64,000 nucleotides of DNA from Timema cristinae (GCA_039000515.1 JBCFYV010000012.1:120814556-120878555), one strand, 5' to 3'. Shown: positions 35,001-43,290, counted from the first letter of the stretch. Notes: generated by a model from the letters alone, not told the origin. Made by a program: numbers and translations.

Positions 35001-38000
35001 CTAGTCATGCCACTGACTGAGATAAGGAGCAAGTTAAACGAACATGGTTGTCTTAGTGTCAAGTGTGTGGTTGTGATCTCTGCAGAGTCCAGACTTCCCT
35101 CTGTCAGTAGACATGCTTCTCAACGTCTTAGAGGTCATCACGCCGTTCAAACACTTCAGCAAACTGCGAGAGTTTGTGCAGATGAAGCTGCCCCCAGGCT
35201 TCCCCGTCAAGATTGGTGAGTAACGCCACAGAAGTGAACTCTTGTGCTACCCGCTATAGCGAGTATGTGGTCTAAAGCTTTAGTCTAACAAACCAGTGAC
35301 AAGGGGGATTGAGGTTTGAATCTTGGTCGGGTGTAATTGGGAGGAGCTTTTCAAAGGCGATCTTTCACTCTGGTTTTCCCATCCTCTCTCCAGACTAATG
35401 CAGGGGATATGATAAACATGTACTATATTGATTAGCCTGCTTCACTTATCTAATGGTTTCACACTATTTCAGCCTGCAGATGATTGCGAGATCAGAGTTC
35501 CCCCCTCCCCCTCCTACCCTTAAATTGTTTTACACTCTTTCCATGCAAATGTGGATACACTTGCTCTAATTTCAATCTACCTCATTCTAATCACATTTAG
35601 GCAATTAGTACGTACGCTTACAACCAAAATGGGTAGTGAGGTGTGGGGACAAAAATTATTGATGAATTGTTGACAGCGAACTCTGGTTAGTTAGTATCAG
35701 CGCTGGTACAACATCTTAAGTGAACTGTTGATGTTTTTATATTTTGACACTAAAATGGGGCTCTATTTTTCACAAACTTTTATCGGACAATGTTAAGCCC
35801 CTATGACAAGCAATTCCGATATAAGACTGTGCTTGCTTTTGCTATTTTAGATAGACAATATTATTAGTGCAAGTCTAGACATGCAGGTACGACGGATTGG
35901 AGACTAGCCGTTAGAAAACATGGCCTACCACCTCCCTTCTCTCCAGTTTTCACCCAGAAACATGGGGTTGAGTATCCATTGCGTAAATTTCCCCATCAAG
36001 GTCAATAATCATCTTGTTTTATTCTATAAGCATCAACACCTTAACTTTAATACACTCAATTAAAAAAAATATTTTTTACTATTCTTGAAATTATCTACAC
36101 AAATAATAATTAATTCTAAACAATCTCAAAATTACATGAAATTTTGTAGGGGTGTGTAAAGCTTCGAAACTTTGACTTGGCTTCGAAACAAACATCAGCT
36201 TCGACTTGGCTTCAAAACAAACATCAGCTTCGACTTGTCTTTGGAAAAAACATCAGCTTCGACTTGTCTTTGGAAAAAAACATCAGCTTCGACTTGTCTT
36301 TGGAAAAAACATCAGCTTCGACTTGTCTTTGGAAAAAACATCAGCTTCGACTTGTCTTTGGAAAAAACATCAGCTTCGACTTGTCTTTGGAAAAAACATC
36401 AGCTTCGACTTGTCTTTGGAAAAATTATCAGCTTCAACTTGTCTTTGGAAAAAACATCAGCTTCGACTTGTCTTGGTAAAAACATCAGCTTCGACTTGTC
36501 TTTGGAAAAAACATCAGCTTCGACTTGTCTTTGGAAAAAACATCAGCTTCGACTTGTCTTTGGAAAAAACATCAGCTTCGACTTGTCTTTGGTAAAATTA
36601 TCAGCTTCAACTTGTCTTTGGAAAAAACATCAGCTTCGACTTGTCTTTGGTAAAAACATCAGCTCCGACTTCGCTTCGAAACAAATTCTGGCTCTGAAGC
36701 TTCACCAATAAAAATATTGACAGCTAAAATACTCCATTTATGTTCAATTTTAGCCATTCTGAGCTGTTTTGTATACTATAAATTAATATTAATATGGAAT
36801 AAATCTGAAGTAATTGAATTACATGTTGTGATAGTAACTTGATTTATCAAAGTAACATGAAATATTACAAACACTTGTGAAATAAAACATTTCCCAAGTA
36901 ATTTTAGTGCATACAGTAATATAAATAACCACAACATAATATTTTTTCGAGCATAAAACATCTAAAAGAAAATATTCAAACTTTTATTTGAGAATATTTC
37001 ATATATTTGATTCAAGTTCATTTCAAATTGAAAAAGTGTGCTTCACACACCCCTAAAATTTTGTATTTAAAAAATTGATTCCAACCGCGATGAAAGTTCT
37101 GCCATTGAAACAAAACAGCAAGACTGTGTTTATACGAAGAGCAACCGAGGGCTGAAACACAACAGCAACTTGAGTTGCTCAATAGAGAGTTGATAGTCAC
37201 GAGTTACTGGTTTACAAGGCTTTTTATACCAAAGCGACGCGGGTTTAAGATTAGAGACAATCCTGATACAAGGACTCTGCCTCGGGAATATCTCATATTA
37301 ATTTTGACTTCACTTTGAATAGAAAAAGTGGACTATACACACCCCTACATTTTTATCCCCTCACCCCAATTCAATGTTGACAAATTGTAAATGCACTCTG
37401 AGTGACTTTTGTGCTCAAGTGGATGCGAGTAAAAGGAACTAAAGGTTTAAATGTTGTGGAATTGGAATCTTATTTTAAAGCTGTTATATATATAACTCAT
37501 TCACAAGCTAAGTTTACCTGGATGACAGCTCGAAATGTTACTAGAAGTAATCCCTAATATATCACTACGCCAACATTTGACATCTATCACTTTGGATGAC
37601 TGTAATGAAAACAGATGGTAATATATTAATGTGATAGTTAACCACAGTAATTTAGACCAATATTATTTATATATTTATTTGAGGTCGGACACAAAGTTTA
37701 TTTATAGTTTTATTCGCCTTAAAAAATACTAACACCACTTTCACAAAAACTTCTAACGAACATAGCTTCAAAATGGCGACTGACGAATCTAAACCATATG
37801 ATTGAACATAACAGTAAACAAGTTTTTTACAATGATGCAGACACGAAGTTGATGAAAATATTTTATTCAGTTCAATATTTCAGAATACGATAAAATAATC
37901 ATAAAATCATTTATTGTATGTAAAAAAATGACAACAATTTTCTCTTTTCCAAGTAAATATGATGCCTGTATTAAAAGGTAGTAATGTGTGCACTATATTA

Positions 38001-38959
38001 AACAAAATCAGTAATGTTCCAAAACGAAAAATAAGTACTTTTAATTATATTTAAAATATTGTTTCGAGTTGGATAAAAATAAATTATTTAAAAAAATGAA
38101 ATAGTATGAGAAAACTTAAGTCTATGTATTTTAAATGTAATATATAACAGGTAATTAAATATAATTACAATTATAACAAAACTATGATCTTTTACAAGTG
38201 TTGGCAACCCAAAACCTAAACATATGATTTTCGGACTGTCATTCAGGTAAAAACCTATCGTGAACGGAATATATATTTTTAAATATATTAAATGAGTTTT
38301 GAATAACCAGTGTTGGCTCGTGTGTTCCAGATATTCCTATTCTACCGACTGTGACCGCGAAAATAACATTCCAAGAGTTTGCTTTCCGCAACGATGTCAA
38401 ACCGGAACTGTTTGAGATCCCCAAAAACTACGTCGAAGACCCGACAAGGTTTGTTAAGGACTGGTTCATGTAACTCTTCCACCAGGACCTTTAAATATCA
38501 CAGCAAAGAATTGTTACCTTGACTTATGACACTTTGACTTACGGTACTTGCTACTTCCCCACCCCACCCCACCGTTCCTCTCATTTCTGCACCCCAAAAG
38601 ATAGAACATATTTGTCCTTCTCTAAATATTTCAAGCTCTTCCACTTTCTGAACCCAACAAATAACTGTTGATAGAGAGAGCACAATAAGTCCAGGCTCCC
38701 AACCTACCTCTCTACAAGGCGTGGTGATAAAATAACCCCCTCCCCATCCCACCCGACATTTTCCCGAGGTTGTGGGATCCAGTCTACCCCTAGTCTAAGG
38801 AATATTTCATATTATTCGATCTAACCTTGCTTCAGATTGAAAATAGGACTTAAAACATCATTAAAATTGAGTCTTAACTTTTAAACCATTAATTTGATCA
38901 TTTCTCAACCATTTAGCTACATCTTATTAATATTTTTGTCTAGGTTTCCAGACTTATGA
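22904..38959 (+). CDS. ANKRD13C: ANKRD13C-type ankyrin repeat / GPCR-chaperone protein (11 coding exons)
   Basis: Join of 22904-23015, 27026-27067, 29434-29537, 30234-30365, 30943-31153, 32301-32432, 33215-33379, 34234-34383, 35086-35215, 38331-38448 and 38944-38959. All introns are GT/AG. The order of segments matches vertebrate ANKRD13C from end to end: CPLHECVFSGDVRKLSSLL, GNTALHLAVMLG, WSPLAEAISYGDRQ, GDFYMELKWDFQSW, SRILPSDIC, EEVDILMSSDI-like, SRKRREHLSEEDL, SLTPPP, MKLPPGFPVK and the C-terminus FPDL. Human ANKRD13C is an ER-associated chaperone for some G-protein-coupled receptors. Residues about 5-105 form the ankyrin part and 130-437 the GPCR-chaperone domain. The N-terminus lacks the ~100-residue disordered extension of the human protein. 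Exons 3 and 5 are each one C short, so the frame closes only if both runs are five C; the total is then 437 residues. Confidence 0.93.
23914..24399. mobile_element. pogo/Tigger-like MITE
   Basis: Ends CAGTCAACTCTCAATTCTACG on the left and the inverted CAGTCAACTCTCATTCTACG on the right, flanked by TA on both sides. TA targets with CAGT... ends are typical of pogo/Tigger (Tc1-mariner superfamily) non-autonomous elements. The short internal frame (24018-24218) is not a gene. It lies in ANKRD13C intron 1. Confidence 0.75.
24424..25064 (+). mobile_element. PIF/Harbinger deletion derivative
   Basis: Flanked by TTA on both sides (24421-24423 and 25065-25067). The ends are similar inverted repeats: GGCTACTTGCACACAGCAC versus the inverted GGATCCTTGTACACAACAC. 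Inside, from ATG 24556, a broken frame reads MMDHRRKLFYLLYL-stop, then WWVYPLNVGQDRVGEFVTLF and FVNYFRLSKCS, which resembles the N-terminus of Harbinger transposases. The catalytic part is missing. It inserted next to the pogo-like MITE in intron 1. Confidence 0.75.
25470..26110 (-). other. Possible coding fossil, unidentified
   Basis: On the minus strand short open patches read, for example, YTFGTLRFNGEKFSFRGRF and, further on, EDVTKTDSLEDVGQIEAIFQ, with stops and shifts between them. Codon-like composition exceeds the flanks, but I cannot name a family. It is intronic within ANKRD13C and probably the remains of a mobile element or processed gene. Confidence 0.2.
26173..26514. mobile_element. 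Probable hAT-like MITE
   Basis: The left end CAGCCTTCCTAAACTTTCC and the inverted right end CAGCAGTTCCCTAAAGGTGG are imperfect inverted repeats, and GTACCACC motifs lie inside both ends. A possible 8-bp duplication (GCATATAC / GCTTAGAG) agrees at only five positions. Confidence 0.4.
26533..26612 (-). repeat. tRNA-derived SINE head fragment
   Basis: The minus strand carries TTTGCCATTGACTAAGGTGG, then GGATTCGAATCCCAGTAGCC (B-box-like) and a TTTCCTAAATAG segment as in SINE-1. Confidence 0.4.
26700..26835 (+). repeat. SINE-1 body and tail
   Basis: Contains TCCACGCAAATGTGGGTTC, TCATCCTTAACACATTAGC, ATAATTAGTACT and GAACAGGTAATGAG. This is the family's body and a decayed 3' tail. Confidence 0.6.
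27026..27067 (+). CDS. ANKRD13C: ANKRD13C exon 2 (42-nt micro-exon)
   Basis: Encodes (G)NTALHLAVMLGRK plus one base, the second helix of the ankyrin repeat. Acceptor GCGTTTCAG, donor GTACAC. Intron 1 is about 4 kb. Confidence 0.9.
27755..27985 (+). repeat. Dispersed repeat followed by a SINE-1 tail
   Basis: The first part (TTCCACCCAGAAACATAAGG and following) recurs at 35928-36030. The second part carries the SINE-1 body and tail (CCTAACTCATTACCGGTAGC, then GGTAGTACGATGTGGTGCTA). Confidence 0.55.
28401..28760. mobile_element. TTAA-flanked palindromic MITE
   Basis: An almost full-length foldback. The left end AGTGCGGCAGAAGGGAGTG faces the inverted right end GGTGCGGCAGAAGGGAGCA. Inner arms also pair (CAACAGATCTTGAATATCTG with AGATATTCAAGATCTGTTG). 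TTAA on both sides suggests piggyBac-type mobilisation (inference). A diverged relative lies at 52690-52980. It is in ANKRD13C intron 2. Confidence 0.7.
28957..29035 (+). repeat. tRNA-derived SINE head ('GCTCAGT' type)
   Basis: Reads CTACTGAGCTAAGGGTCTC, then AGGTTTGATTTCAGGTATAG and GCCGAAAAAATTA. It matches the heads at 14345-14430 (inverse) and 34897-35040. Confidence 0.55.
29434..29537 (+). CDS. ANKRD13C: ANKRD13C exon 3, one base short
   Basis: Encodes (E)CVHLLLAHGAPVKVKNLAG and, after a one-base shift, PLAEAISYGDRQT. The conserved WSPLAEA needs five C where 29498-29501 has four. Donor GTGAGT, acceptor CCTTTCTAG. As written, translation leaves the conserved frame here. Confidence 0.9.
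29641..29860 (+). repeat. SINE-1 copy
   Basis: Head remnant GACTAGACTGCCAAAGATGG, B-box-like GGTTTGATTCCAGTCGG, body CATGCAAATGTGGGTGCAT, tail GAATGGGTAGTAAGCC. Confidence 0.65.
29880..30086 (+). repeat. SINE-1 copy
   Basis: The head is decayed (ATAGACTGAGCTGCCGAA). The body has CTAAATTCAACCTTCCTC and the tail CAAACAAGTAGTAAGACTG. It lies directly after the previous copy. Confidence 0.55.
30234..30365 (+). CDS. ANKRD13C: ANKRD13C exon 4
   Basis: Encodes (I)LSLVRKLKQQAREQMEERR to ELKWDFQSW plus one base. Acceptor CTTGTTGCAG, donor GTAACT. It bridges the ankyrin part and the GPCR-chaperone domain. Confidence 0.92.
30425..30510 (+). repeat. tRNA-derived SINE head, degraded
   Basis: GGGCATGCAGGCTAAGGTGT and AAAATCCAGGGTAGCTG resemble A- and B-box regions of the SINE heads in this window. 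Confidence 0.35.
30943..31153 (+). CDS. ANKRD13C: ANKRD13C exon 5, one base short
   Basis: Begins T-CCC-CTA. A run of five C (30944-30947 has four) would join exon 4 as W-V-P-L, matching the family. The rest reads VSRILPSDICHIHKRGSSIR, then DTTLVDFNDMHWERGD and on to FQRVRYE, then GTCAGT. Confidence 0.92.
31240..31455 (+). repeat. SINE-1 copy
   Basis: ACTAGACTGATGATAACTGG is the head remnant. The body has CACAAATGTAGATACAC and the tail TTTGGTAGTAAGATGTGGTG. Confidence 0.55.
31455..31790 (+). repeat. 39-bp minisatellite (about 8 copies)
   Basis: Unit GTAAAATGGATAGGCTATAG, then ATATATTTATTAGTGGATA, with small indels. It lies in ANKRD13C intron 5 directly after a SINE tail, from which it may have expanded. 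Confidence 0.85.
32301..32432 (+). CDS. ANKRD13C: ANKRD13C exon 6
   Basis: 44 codons, ETEMEIEDEVDILMSSDIM and on to GWIFREDRK. Phase 0 at both ends; acceptor TGTTGCCCAG, donor GTTTGT. The acidic EDEVDILMSSDI stretch resembles a ubiquitin-interacting helix and is a hallmark of ANKRD13C. Confidence 0.93.
32530..32655 (-). repeat. SINE-1 head and adjacent body
   Basis: The minus strand reads GGTGGCCACATGGGTTAAGG (A box) and GGTTTGAATCTTGGTCGGG (B box), then TTTCCTAAATGGTTTCCC. Confidence 0.65.
32915..33110 (+). mobile_element. LINE 3' end fragment
   Basis: Same family as 1900-3500: MKYVGKRPVREFKKEIGAD, then CSSERRRM, then the tail ACAGGCTGGAAACATTTGACG. It lies in ANKRD13C intron 6. Confidence 0.7.
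33215..33379 (+). CDS. ANKRD13C: ANKRD13C exon 7
   Basis: 55 codons, EMVGPFQSDFYVINGMLLES, then RKRREHLSEEDLQKNKAIM to DNNGE. Acceptor TTGTTTGCAG, donor GTAGGC. Confidence 0.94.
33536..33610. repeat. ATT/ATC microsatellite
   Basis: Imperfect (ATT)n grading into (ATC)n, next to a SINE-2 copy. Confidence 0.7.
33600..33725 (-). repeat. SINE-2 copy (tail half)
   Basis: On the minus strand CCGTGGTTCGGATTCCACG is followed by CACAATCACCCTACCATTAC, then the tail GAACGGGTAGTAAGACGCGG. Other copies: 52012-52292 and 56805-56970. Confidence 0.7.
33745..34050 (+). repeat. SINE-1 copy split by a LINE 3' end insertion
   Basis: SINE body up to AACATCCCTAATC (about 33871), then a minus-strand LINE 3' end (33872-34000: CATCATCATCAACAACTG, CCAGCCTGTGGCTGGGTCAG, CTCCTCTCACTTGAAC). 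The SINE tail then resumes (ATGCGTACAACTGAACAGTT, AAAACATGGTGCTAAAAA). The LINE therefore inserted after the SINE. Confidence 0.6.
34234..34383 (+). CDS. ANKRD13C: ANKRD13C exon 8
   Basis: 50 codons, PVRRPSLTPPPDNQISWLEY to KAFKATVAM. Acceptor TCGCGTTTCAG, donor GTAAGT. Confidence 0.94.
34897..35040 (+). repeat. tRNA-derived SINE ('GCTCAGT' type)
   Basis: TTAGCTCAGTTGTTAGTGTG is a good A box and CCCAGGTTCTATTCCTAGC the B box, followed by a GGCCGGCCGGGG segment and TGTTGTGTCCTGTCC. It lacks a tRNA 3' end, so it is a SINE and not a tRNA gene. It ends close to exon 9. Confidence 0.65.
35086..35215 (+). CDS. ANKRD13C: ANKRD13C exon 9
   Basis: SPDFPLSVDMLLNVLEVITP, then FKHFSKLREFVQMKLPPGFP, VKI plus one base. 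Acceptor ATCTCTGCAG, donor GTGAGT. Confidence 0.94.
35275..35425 (+). repeat. SINE-1 head region
   Basis: AACAAACCAGTGACAAGGGG and GAGGTTTGAATCTTGGTCGG (B box), followed by a body fragment. Confidence 0.45.
35470..35665 (+). repeat. SINE-1 body and tail
   Basis: CATGCAAATGTGGATACAC, then CAATTAGTACGTACGCTTAC and AATGGGTAGTGAGGTGTGG, the family tail. Confidence 0.55.
35928..36030 (+). repeat. Dispersed repeat shared with 27755-27840
   Basis: TTTTCACCCAGAAACATGGG, then TTGCGTAAATTTCCCCATCA, closely matching the earlier copy in intron 2. Class unknown. Confidence 0.5.
36147..37055. mobile_element. hAT-like MITE carrying a 29-bp minisatellite
   Basis: Ends TAGGGGTGTGTAAAGCTTCG and the inverted TAGGGGTGTGTGAAGCACAC, flanked by a perfect 8-bp duplication AAATTTTG (36139-36146 and 37056-37063). 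This is the hAT signature. No transposase is present. The left half is occupied by the 29-bp array. It lies in ANKRD13C intron 9. Confidence 0.85.
36172..36695 (+). repeat. 29-bp tandem array (about 17 copies)
   Basis: Unit CATCAGCTTCGACTTGTCTT then TGGAAAAAA, with edge units richer in TTCGAAACAAA. 29 is not a multiple of 3, so open frames in all three plus frames are repeat artefacts. The unit looks derived from the element's own subterminal CTTCGAAAC sequence. Confidence 0.9.
37277..37352. repeat. hAT-like right-end fragment
   Basis: GAATATCTCATATTAATTTT, then GAATAGAAAAAGTGG and ACACACCCCTA resemble the right end of the 36147-37055 element (36990-37055). Confidence 0.5.
37360..38330. other. 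ANKRD13C intron 9, right part
   Basis: AT-rich intronic sequence. No coding similarity, tandem array or element terminus was recognised. Confidence 0.45.
38331..38448 (+). CDS. ANKRD13C: ANKRD13C exon 10
   Basis: (D)IPILPTVTAKITFQEFAF, then RNDVKPELFEIPKNYVEDPT plus two bases. Acceptor GTGTTCCAG, donor GTTTGT. Confidence 0.94.
38540..38745 (-). repeat. Dispersed repeat shared with 6060-6265
   Basis: The minus strand has TTATTGTGCTCTCTCTATCA, then CAGTTATTTGTTGGGTTCAG and GAAATGAGAGGAACGGTGGG. It lies in the last ANKRD13C intron. Confidence 0.55.
38944..38959 (+). CDS. ANKRD13C: ANKRD13C exon 11 (last coding exon, 16 nt)
   Basis: Completes the codon for R and encodes FPDL before TGA. The family C-terminus RFPDL is exactly conserved. 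Acceptor TTTTTGTCTAG. The 3' UTR follows. Confidence 0.9.
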
Positions 38960-39600
38960 CGTCTTGATCGAATCATGTTAATTGAGATCAATTACCTCCG
39001 GCCCCTGGCGAGAGTGGCTGGTACTGCCGGCACATGCCGCGACCAGCTTGCATCGAGACTCCATAAACACACCGGCGCTACAGATAAACTCATTGGTAGC
39101 TTCCGCTGGTTTGGTCCGCATACAAGAACCAACGTGTCAAGACGCAAAGTTGGTCCAGACTGCGGCTCGAACGACGTCGCTGAAGGACAGGACAGAATGA
39201 AATACCGCCGCTGTAAGGTCAGGAATCTTGGTAGGATTCCCTCCACTGAGTACGTCACTAATGGCCGGAGCTGTATCTAGTACCGGCTAATTGCGATGGA
39301 GCTCCCGATGTCAACAAATCTTGGCGGCTACTCCAGCCATTATGTCCTCTTCATCATGATGCTGTCGCCACGTTGGCAGGAATTTTATCCCCAAGGTCAC
39401 ATTATACAATAGATTTTTTTTTGTCCTTTGTCGTGTGAGTGATCTGGGTGTAAGATATCTTTCAGATGTACTCTACTAGAACCATTCTTAGATAATGGCT
39501 CATTGGACGCCCCCTTTCTTCTGCCTGGCACAAACACAACTTTTCTAGTGTCAGTCTGCGTGTGTGTGTTTATATAAAAAATAAAACTACCTAATATGTG
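38960..39600 (+). other. ANKRD13C: ANKRD13C 3' UTR (probable)
   Basis: GC-richer than the flanks until about 39540. The first AATAAA after the stop is at 39580-39585. An open frame of about 100 codons here (38975-39280) has no recognisable similarity and is best explained as UTR. Confidence 0.45.
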
Positions 39601-40204
39601 GTAATGTTGTAGACTAAATGGACTATCATGGAGATTGTAATTTATTGTTCTTTGACTAATTTGTTTAGTTATTGTCATTTTACATTTTAAAAATGTACCT
39701 ACCCCCTTTGGTATCTATTTTTATGGATGAAAGTCTTAAATGTAAGGTAATAGAGAAATTTACCTAGTTTTATAAAAAAATGTTCTTTTTCTGTCAGATA
39801 TACTAGGAATTTTCACCTCTACGAGTCAAGTTTTTTTATATTATTTGTTTAAAGTAAAAAAAAAGCATATTTTGATAGGAAACAATAACACAACTAGAAT
39901 TCATAACTATCCCATGGTGGAAAGAAGAAAAAAACATAGAATATTAATTTATTCTTCCCATTTCTTTATTTTTAGACTACATTTATTTTTATATACAATT
40001 TTTTTCGTAAACAAATATGGCAAGCACTTTGTTTCTTTAATTCTATTTATTTGTATTCATCTTTTTATTTGAACGTTTAAATATATTTTCTAAATACATA
40101 ATATCATCACAGTACTTAAAGACTAAACTTGGCGCTACAATATTTTACATGAAACAACCGCACTCTTACCCCTAGCGCCAGAATTGTAATAGTTGAGTAA
40201 CACA
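39601..40204. other. AT-rich intergenic stretch
   Basis: T-rich and A-rich sequence downstream of ANKRD13C. Nothing recognised. Confidence 0.45.
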
Positions 40205-40299
40205 CAGGGCTGTGGAGTCGGTACGCCAATTCTTCGACTCAAACTCCTCTAGTTTTCTACTGACCAACTCCAATTCTATAAATGGTTAAAGTGTATTAA

Positions 40300-41965
40300 T
40301 TAGTAATAAATTTACTGATGACTTGATAAGGGGGGAGAAGGAAGAGGAAGTGAAAGAGTGTGGAATGAAACTCAGCATGCTGAAGTGTGAAGTGATGATA
40401 ATGACAAGGTTAAGATATAAGGTTGGATGGAGTAGAGCTGACAATAATACAGAATGTGAAATATGTTGGGAGCGTGATTGAGGAGAAAGATGGAAGTAGA
40501 GAGGATCTAATGAGAAGAGGACAACAGAGAGTTGTTCTATTGGTGCATAAGATACCTGATATAAAAAAGAGAAGTGCCTTGAAGTGTAAGTAAGTGTTGT
40601 AGAGGGCGTACTTTGTACCCATTGTCACATATGCAGCAGAAACATGAACAGTGAATGTAAGAGAGACTAGGAGTACATGAGATAGTAGAGGAAGTAAGGG
40701 TGAGATGGTATGGTCATGTAATGAGGATGTTGGAGTACATGAGATAGTAGAGGAAGCAAGGGTGAGATGGTATGGACATGTAATGAGGATGTTGGAGTAC
40801 ATGAGATAGTAGAGGAAGCAAGACTGAGATGGTATGGACATGTAATGAGGATGTTGGAGTACATGAGATAGTAGAGGAAACAAGACTGAGATGGTATGGT
40901 CATGTAGTGAGGATGTTGGAGTACATGAGATAGTAGAGGAAGTAAGGGTGAGATGGTATGGACATGTAATGAGGATGTTGGAGTACATGAGATAGTAGAG
41001 GAAGCAAGGGTGAGATGGTATGGACATGTAATGAGGATGTTGGAGTACATGAGATAGTAGAGGAAGCAAGGGTGAGATGGTATGGACATGTAATGAGGAT
41101 GTTGGAGTACATGAGATAGTAGAGGAAACAAGACTGAGATGGTATGGTCATGTAGTGAGGATGTTGGAGTACATGAGATAGTAGAGGAAGCAAGACTGAG
41201 ATGGTATGGACATGTAATGAGGATGTTGGAGTACATGAGATAGTAGAGGAAGCAAGGGTGAGATGGTATGGACATGTAATGAGGATGTTGGAGTACATGA
41301 GATAGTAGAGGAAGCAAGGGTGAGATGGTATGGACATGTAATGAGGATGTTGGAGTACATGAGATAGTAGAGGAAGCAAGACTGAGATGGTATGGTCATG
41401 TAATGAGGATGTTGGAGTACATGAGATAGTAGAGGAAACAAGACTGAGATGGTATGGTCATGTAGTGAGGATGTTGGAGTACATGAGATAGTAGAGGAAG
41501 TAAGGGTGAGATGGTATGGACATGTAATGAGGATGTTGGAGTACATGAGATAGTAGAGGAAGCAAGGGTGAGATGGTATGGACATGTAATGAGGATGTTG
41601 GAGTACATGAGATAGTAGAGGAAGCAAGGGTGAGATGGTATGGACATGTAATGAGGATGTTGGAGTACATGAGATAGTAGAGGAAGCAAGACTGAGATGG
41701 TATGGACATGTAATGAGGATGTTGGAGTACATGAGATAGTAGAGGAAGCAAGGGTGAGATGGTATGGACATGTAATGAGAATGGAAAATGTTGGAAATGA
41801 AGGATGTGGGAAAAAGACCGCAAGGGAGGCCAAGAAAGAGATGAGAGGAACAGATAATAGAAAGTGTTCAAGTGAGAGGAGAAGATTGGAAGAGGGGTTG
41901 AATAATAGAGAAAGACGGAGGCATTTTACTAAACTGACCCATCCACAGGCAAGAAACGATGACGA
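40300..41965 (+). mobile_element. LINE fragment from the RT catalytic motif to the 3' end, split by the satellite
   Basis: From 40311 the plus strand reads FTDDLIRGEKEEEVKECGMK, with the reverse transcriptase motif xxDD. It continues as LKCEVMIMTR, then NVKYVGSVIEEKDGSREDL and RRGQQRVVLL, the usual RT thumb region. After the 62-bp array the frame RWYGHVMRMENVGNEGCGKK leads into CSSERRRLEEGLN and the 3' tail HFTKLTHPQARN with GATGATGA. Several stops; not functional. Confidence 0.75.
40674..41785 (+). repeat. 62-bp tandem array, second locus (about 18 copies)
   Basis: Same unit as 1981-3270 but more uniform. Variant copies (AAACAAGACTGAG with GTCATG and TAGTGAGG) occur at about 40878, 41126 and 41436. 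The order variant, GTAAGGG, GCAAGGG, GCAAGGG appears twice, 558 bp (nine units) apart, which suggests block duplication within the array. The long minus-strand frames are artefacts. Confidence 0.92.
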
Positions 41966-42208
41966 TGATGAAATTCACTGCAGTAAAATACGCCAATACA
42001 GATGACTTCATGGGAAGTTTCTTTGACAGTGTGAATTGATATTTGAATAAATTTGTCAATTTGAATGATAAATATTGGTTCTGAATAGTAAAAAAAAAAA
42101 TGCATAAAATTAAAATGATATAGCTACCTTATGTTGTTAGAATATTGTAAGTTTTTACTTTGAAGCCGGAGTCGGTACATTTTTAGCGACTCAGATTCCA
42201 CAGCCCTG

Positions 42209-43150
42209 GTAATACAATTAACTAGCTATCCCATCACACAACTGTAAAACACACACAACTCTTTAGCCCCCAAAAAAACCTGTAACAAACTTTGTGTCAT
42301 CTTATATTAGAGTTAGTATGGTAATTAGGTTTGCATTATATTTTGTTCTTTGATATATTTTTGTCTTTGTAAGCAATATGAATTTTTTCATAGTAACTAT
42401 AACATATATAAATTTCCACTTAAAAATTATATTTTTGTTTAGTTAAAAAAAATGTATTCTTATGAGTTACGACTTAAAGACTGCATAAATTATTGTATTA
42501 ATGTTCTCATGTTTTTTAAATTATGTATATCTGTACACATATCTATTAGAGATGGCCCCCTTAGAATTCTAGAACCTTTAGAATTTTCAAACACATTGTT
42601 GAATCTTTAAAGATATCGTATTGACCCAAACAGCCTTTATAAAACCTTATTGCAGCCTACACTCACATTTAGTTAATTCGTAACAAATGTACCTGTGAAT
42701 ACTGCACATAGTAGTTATAGAGTTATACATATATCGAAATAGTTAAGATTCACCGCACCAGACTAACTGCTTAGCTTCAAAAATATTATTTAAAAATATA
42801 TTAACTTTGACTTTAATAATTAAAATTTAACTTCAAACCAAATTGGCTGACGAAATGTAAATTGTCAAATCTTCTACAGCTGCTTCTCTTCACAAATATT
42901 TCAGACTTTTTTTTAACATTCTGATGGTTTCTTTTATTATATTGTGACTAATAATTATTGAGTGTGTTTGTTAACTATGTTTGGTCCCTCGTTAAACATT
43001 AAACCAAGCTTAGAATATTAATGAGTTTTTTAAAACTAAAAGACAATGTAGCAGTGTGGGGCGGAAACAATTAGACTATATGTTGAGGTTTGTCTGATGT
43101 CCGGTGGAGATCACCTCGGAGACATTATCTTAAAAAAATATATGTAGTTT
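42209..43150. other. AT-rich stretch, nothing recognised
   Basis: No exon, tandem array or element end seen. Confidence 0.45.
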
Positions 43151-43154
43151 GATT

Positions 43155-43290
43155 TTATCATCTGTTTCCAGCCTGTGGTCAGGTCAGTTTAGTAAAATGT
43201 CCATCTTCCTATTTCCTTACACTGCTCTTCCTCCTCTAATTTCTTTCATTCTTCTCTCACTTTTAACACCTTCTGTTATCTGGAGGATAG
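43155..43290 (-). mobile_element. LINE 3' end fragment
   Basis: The plus strand shows CTGTTTCCAGCCTGTGGTCA, then GTCAGTTTAGTAAAATGTCC, the reverse complement of the LINE tail. Confidence 0.65.

Larger units (their letters stand above)
40205..42208. mobile_element. hAT-like element enclosing a LINE and a satellite
   Basis: The left end CAGGGCTGTGGAGTCGGTAC and the inverted right end CAGGGCTGTGGAATCTGAGT are terminal inverted repeats of a well-known hAT type. They are flanked by an 8-bp duplication with one mismatch (GTAACACA / GTAATACA). The interior is mostly a LINE fragment with the 62-bp array, so the LINE inserted into the hAT element or was captured by it. Confidence 0.8.

Noticed and set aside
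36172..36711. 179-codon plus-strand frame rich in SASTCLWKK-type repeats
   Set aside because: It lies entirely within the 29-bp minisatellite of a hAT MITE, and other plus frames are open as well.
38975..39280. 101-codon frame after ANKRD13C
   Set aside because: Directly follows the conserved FPDL stop; no similarity, so best read as 3' UTR.
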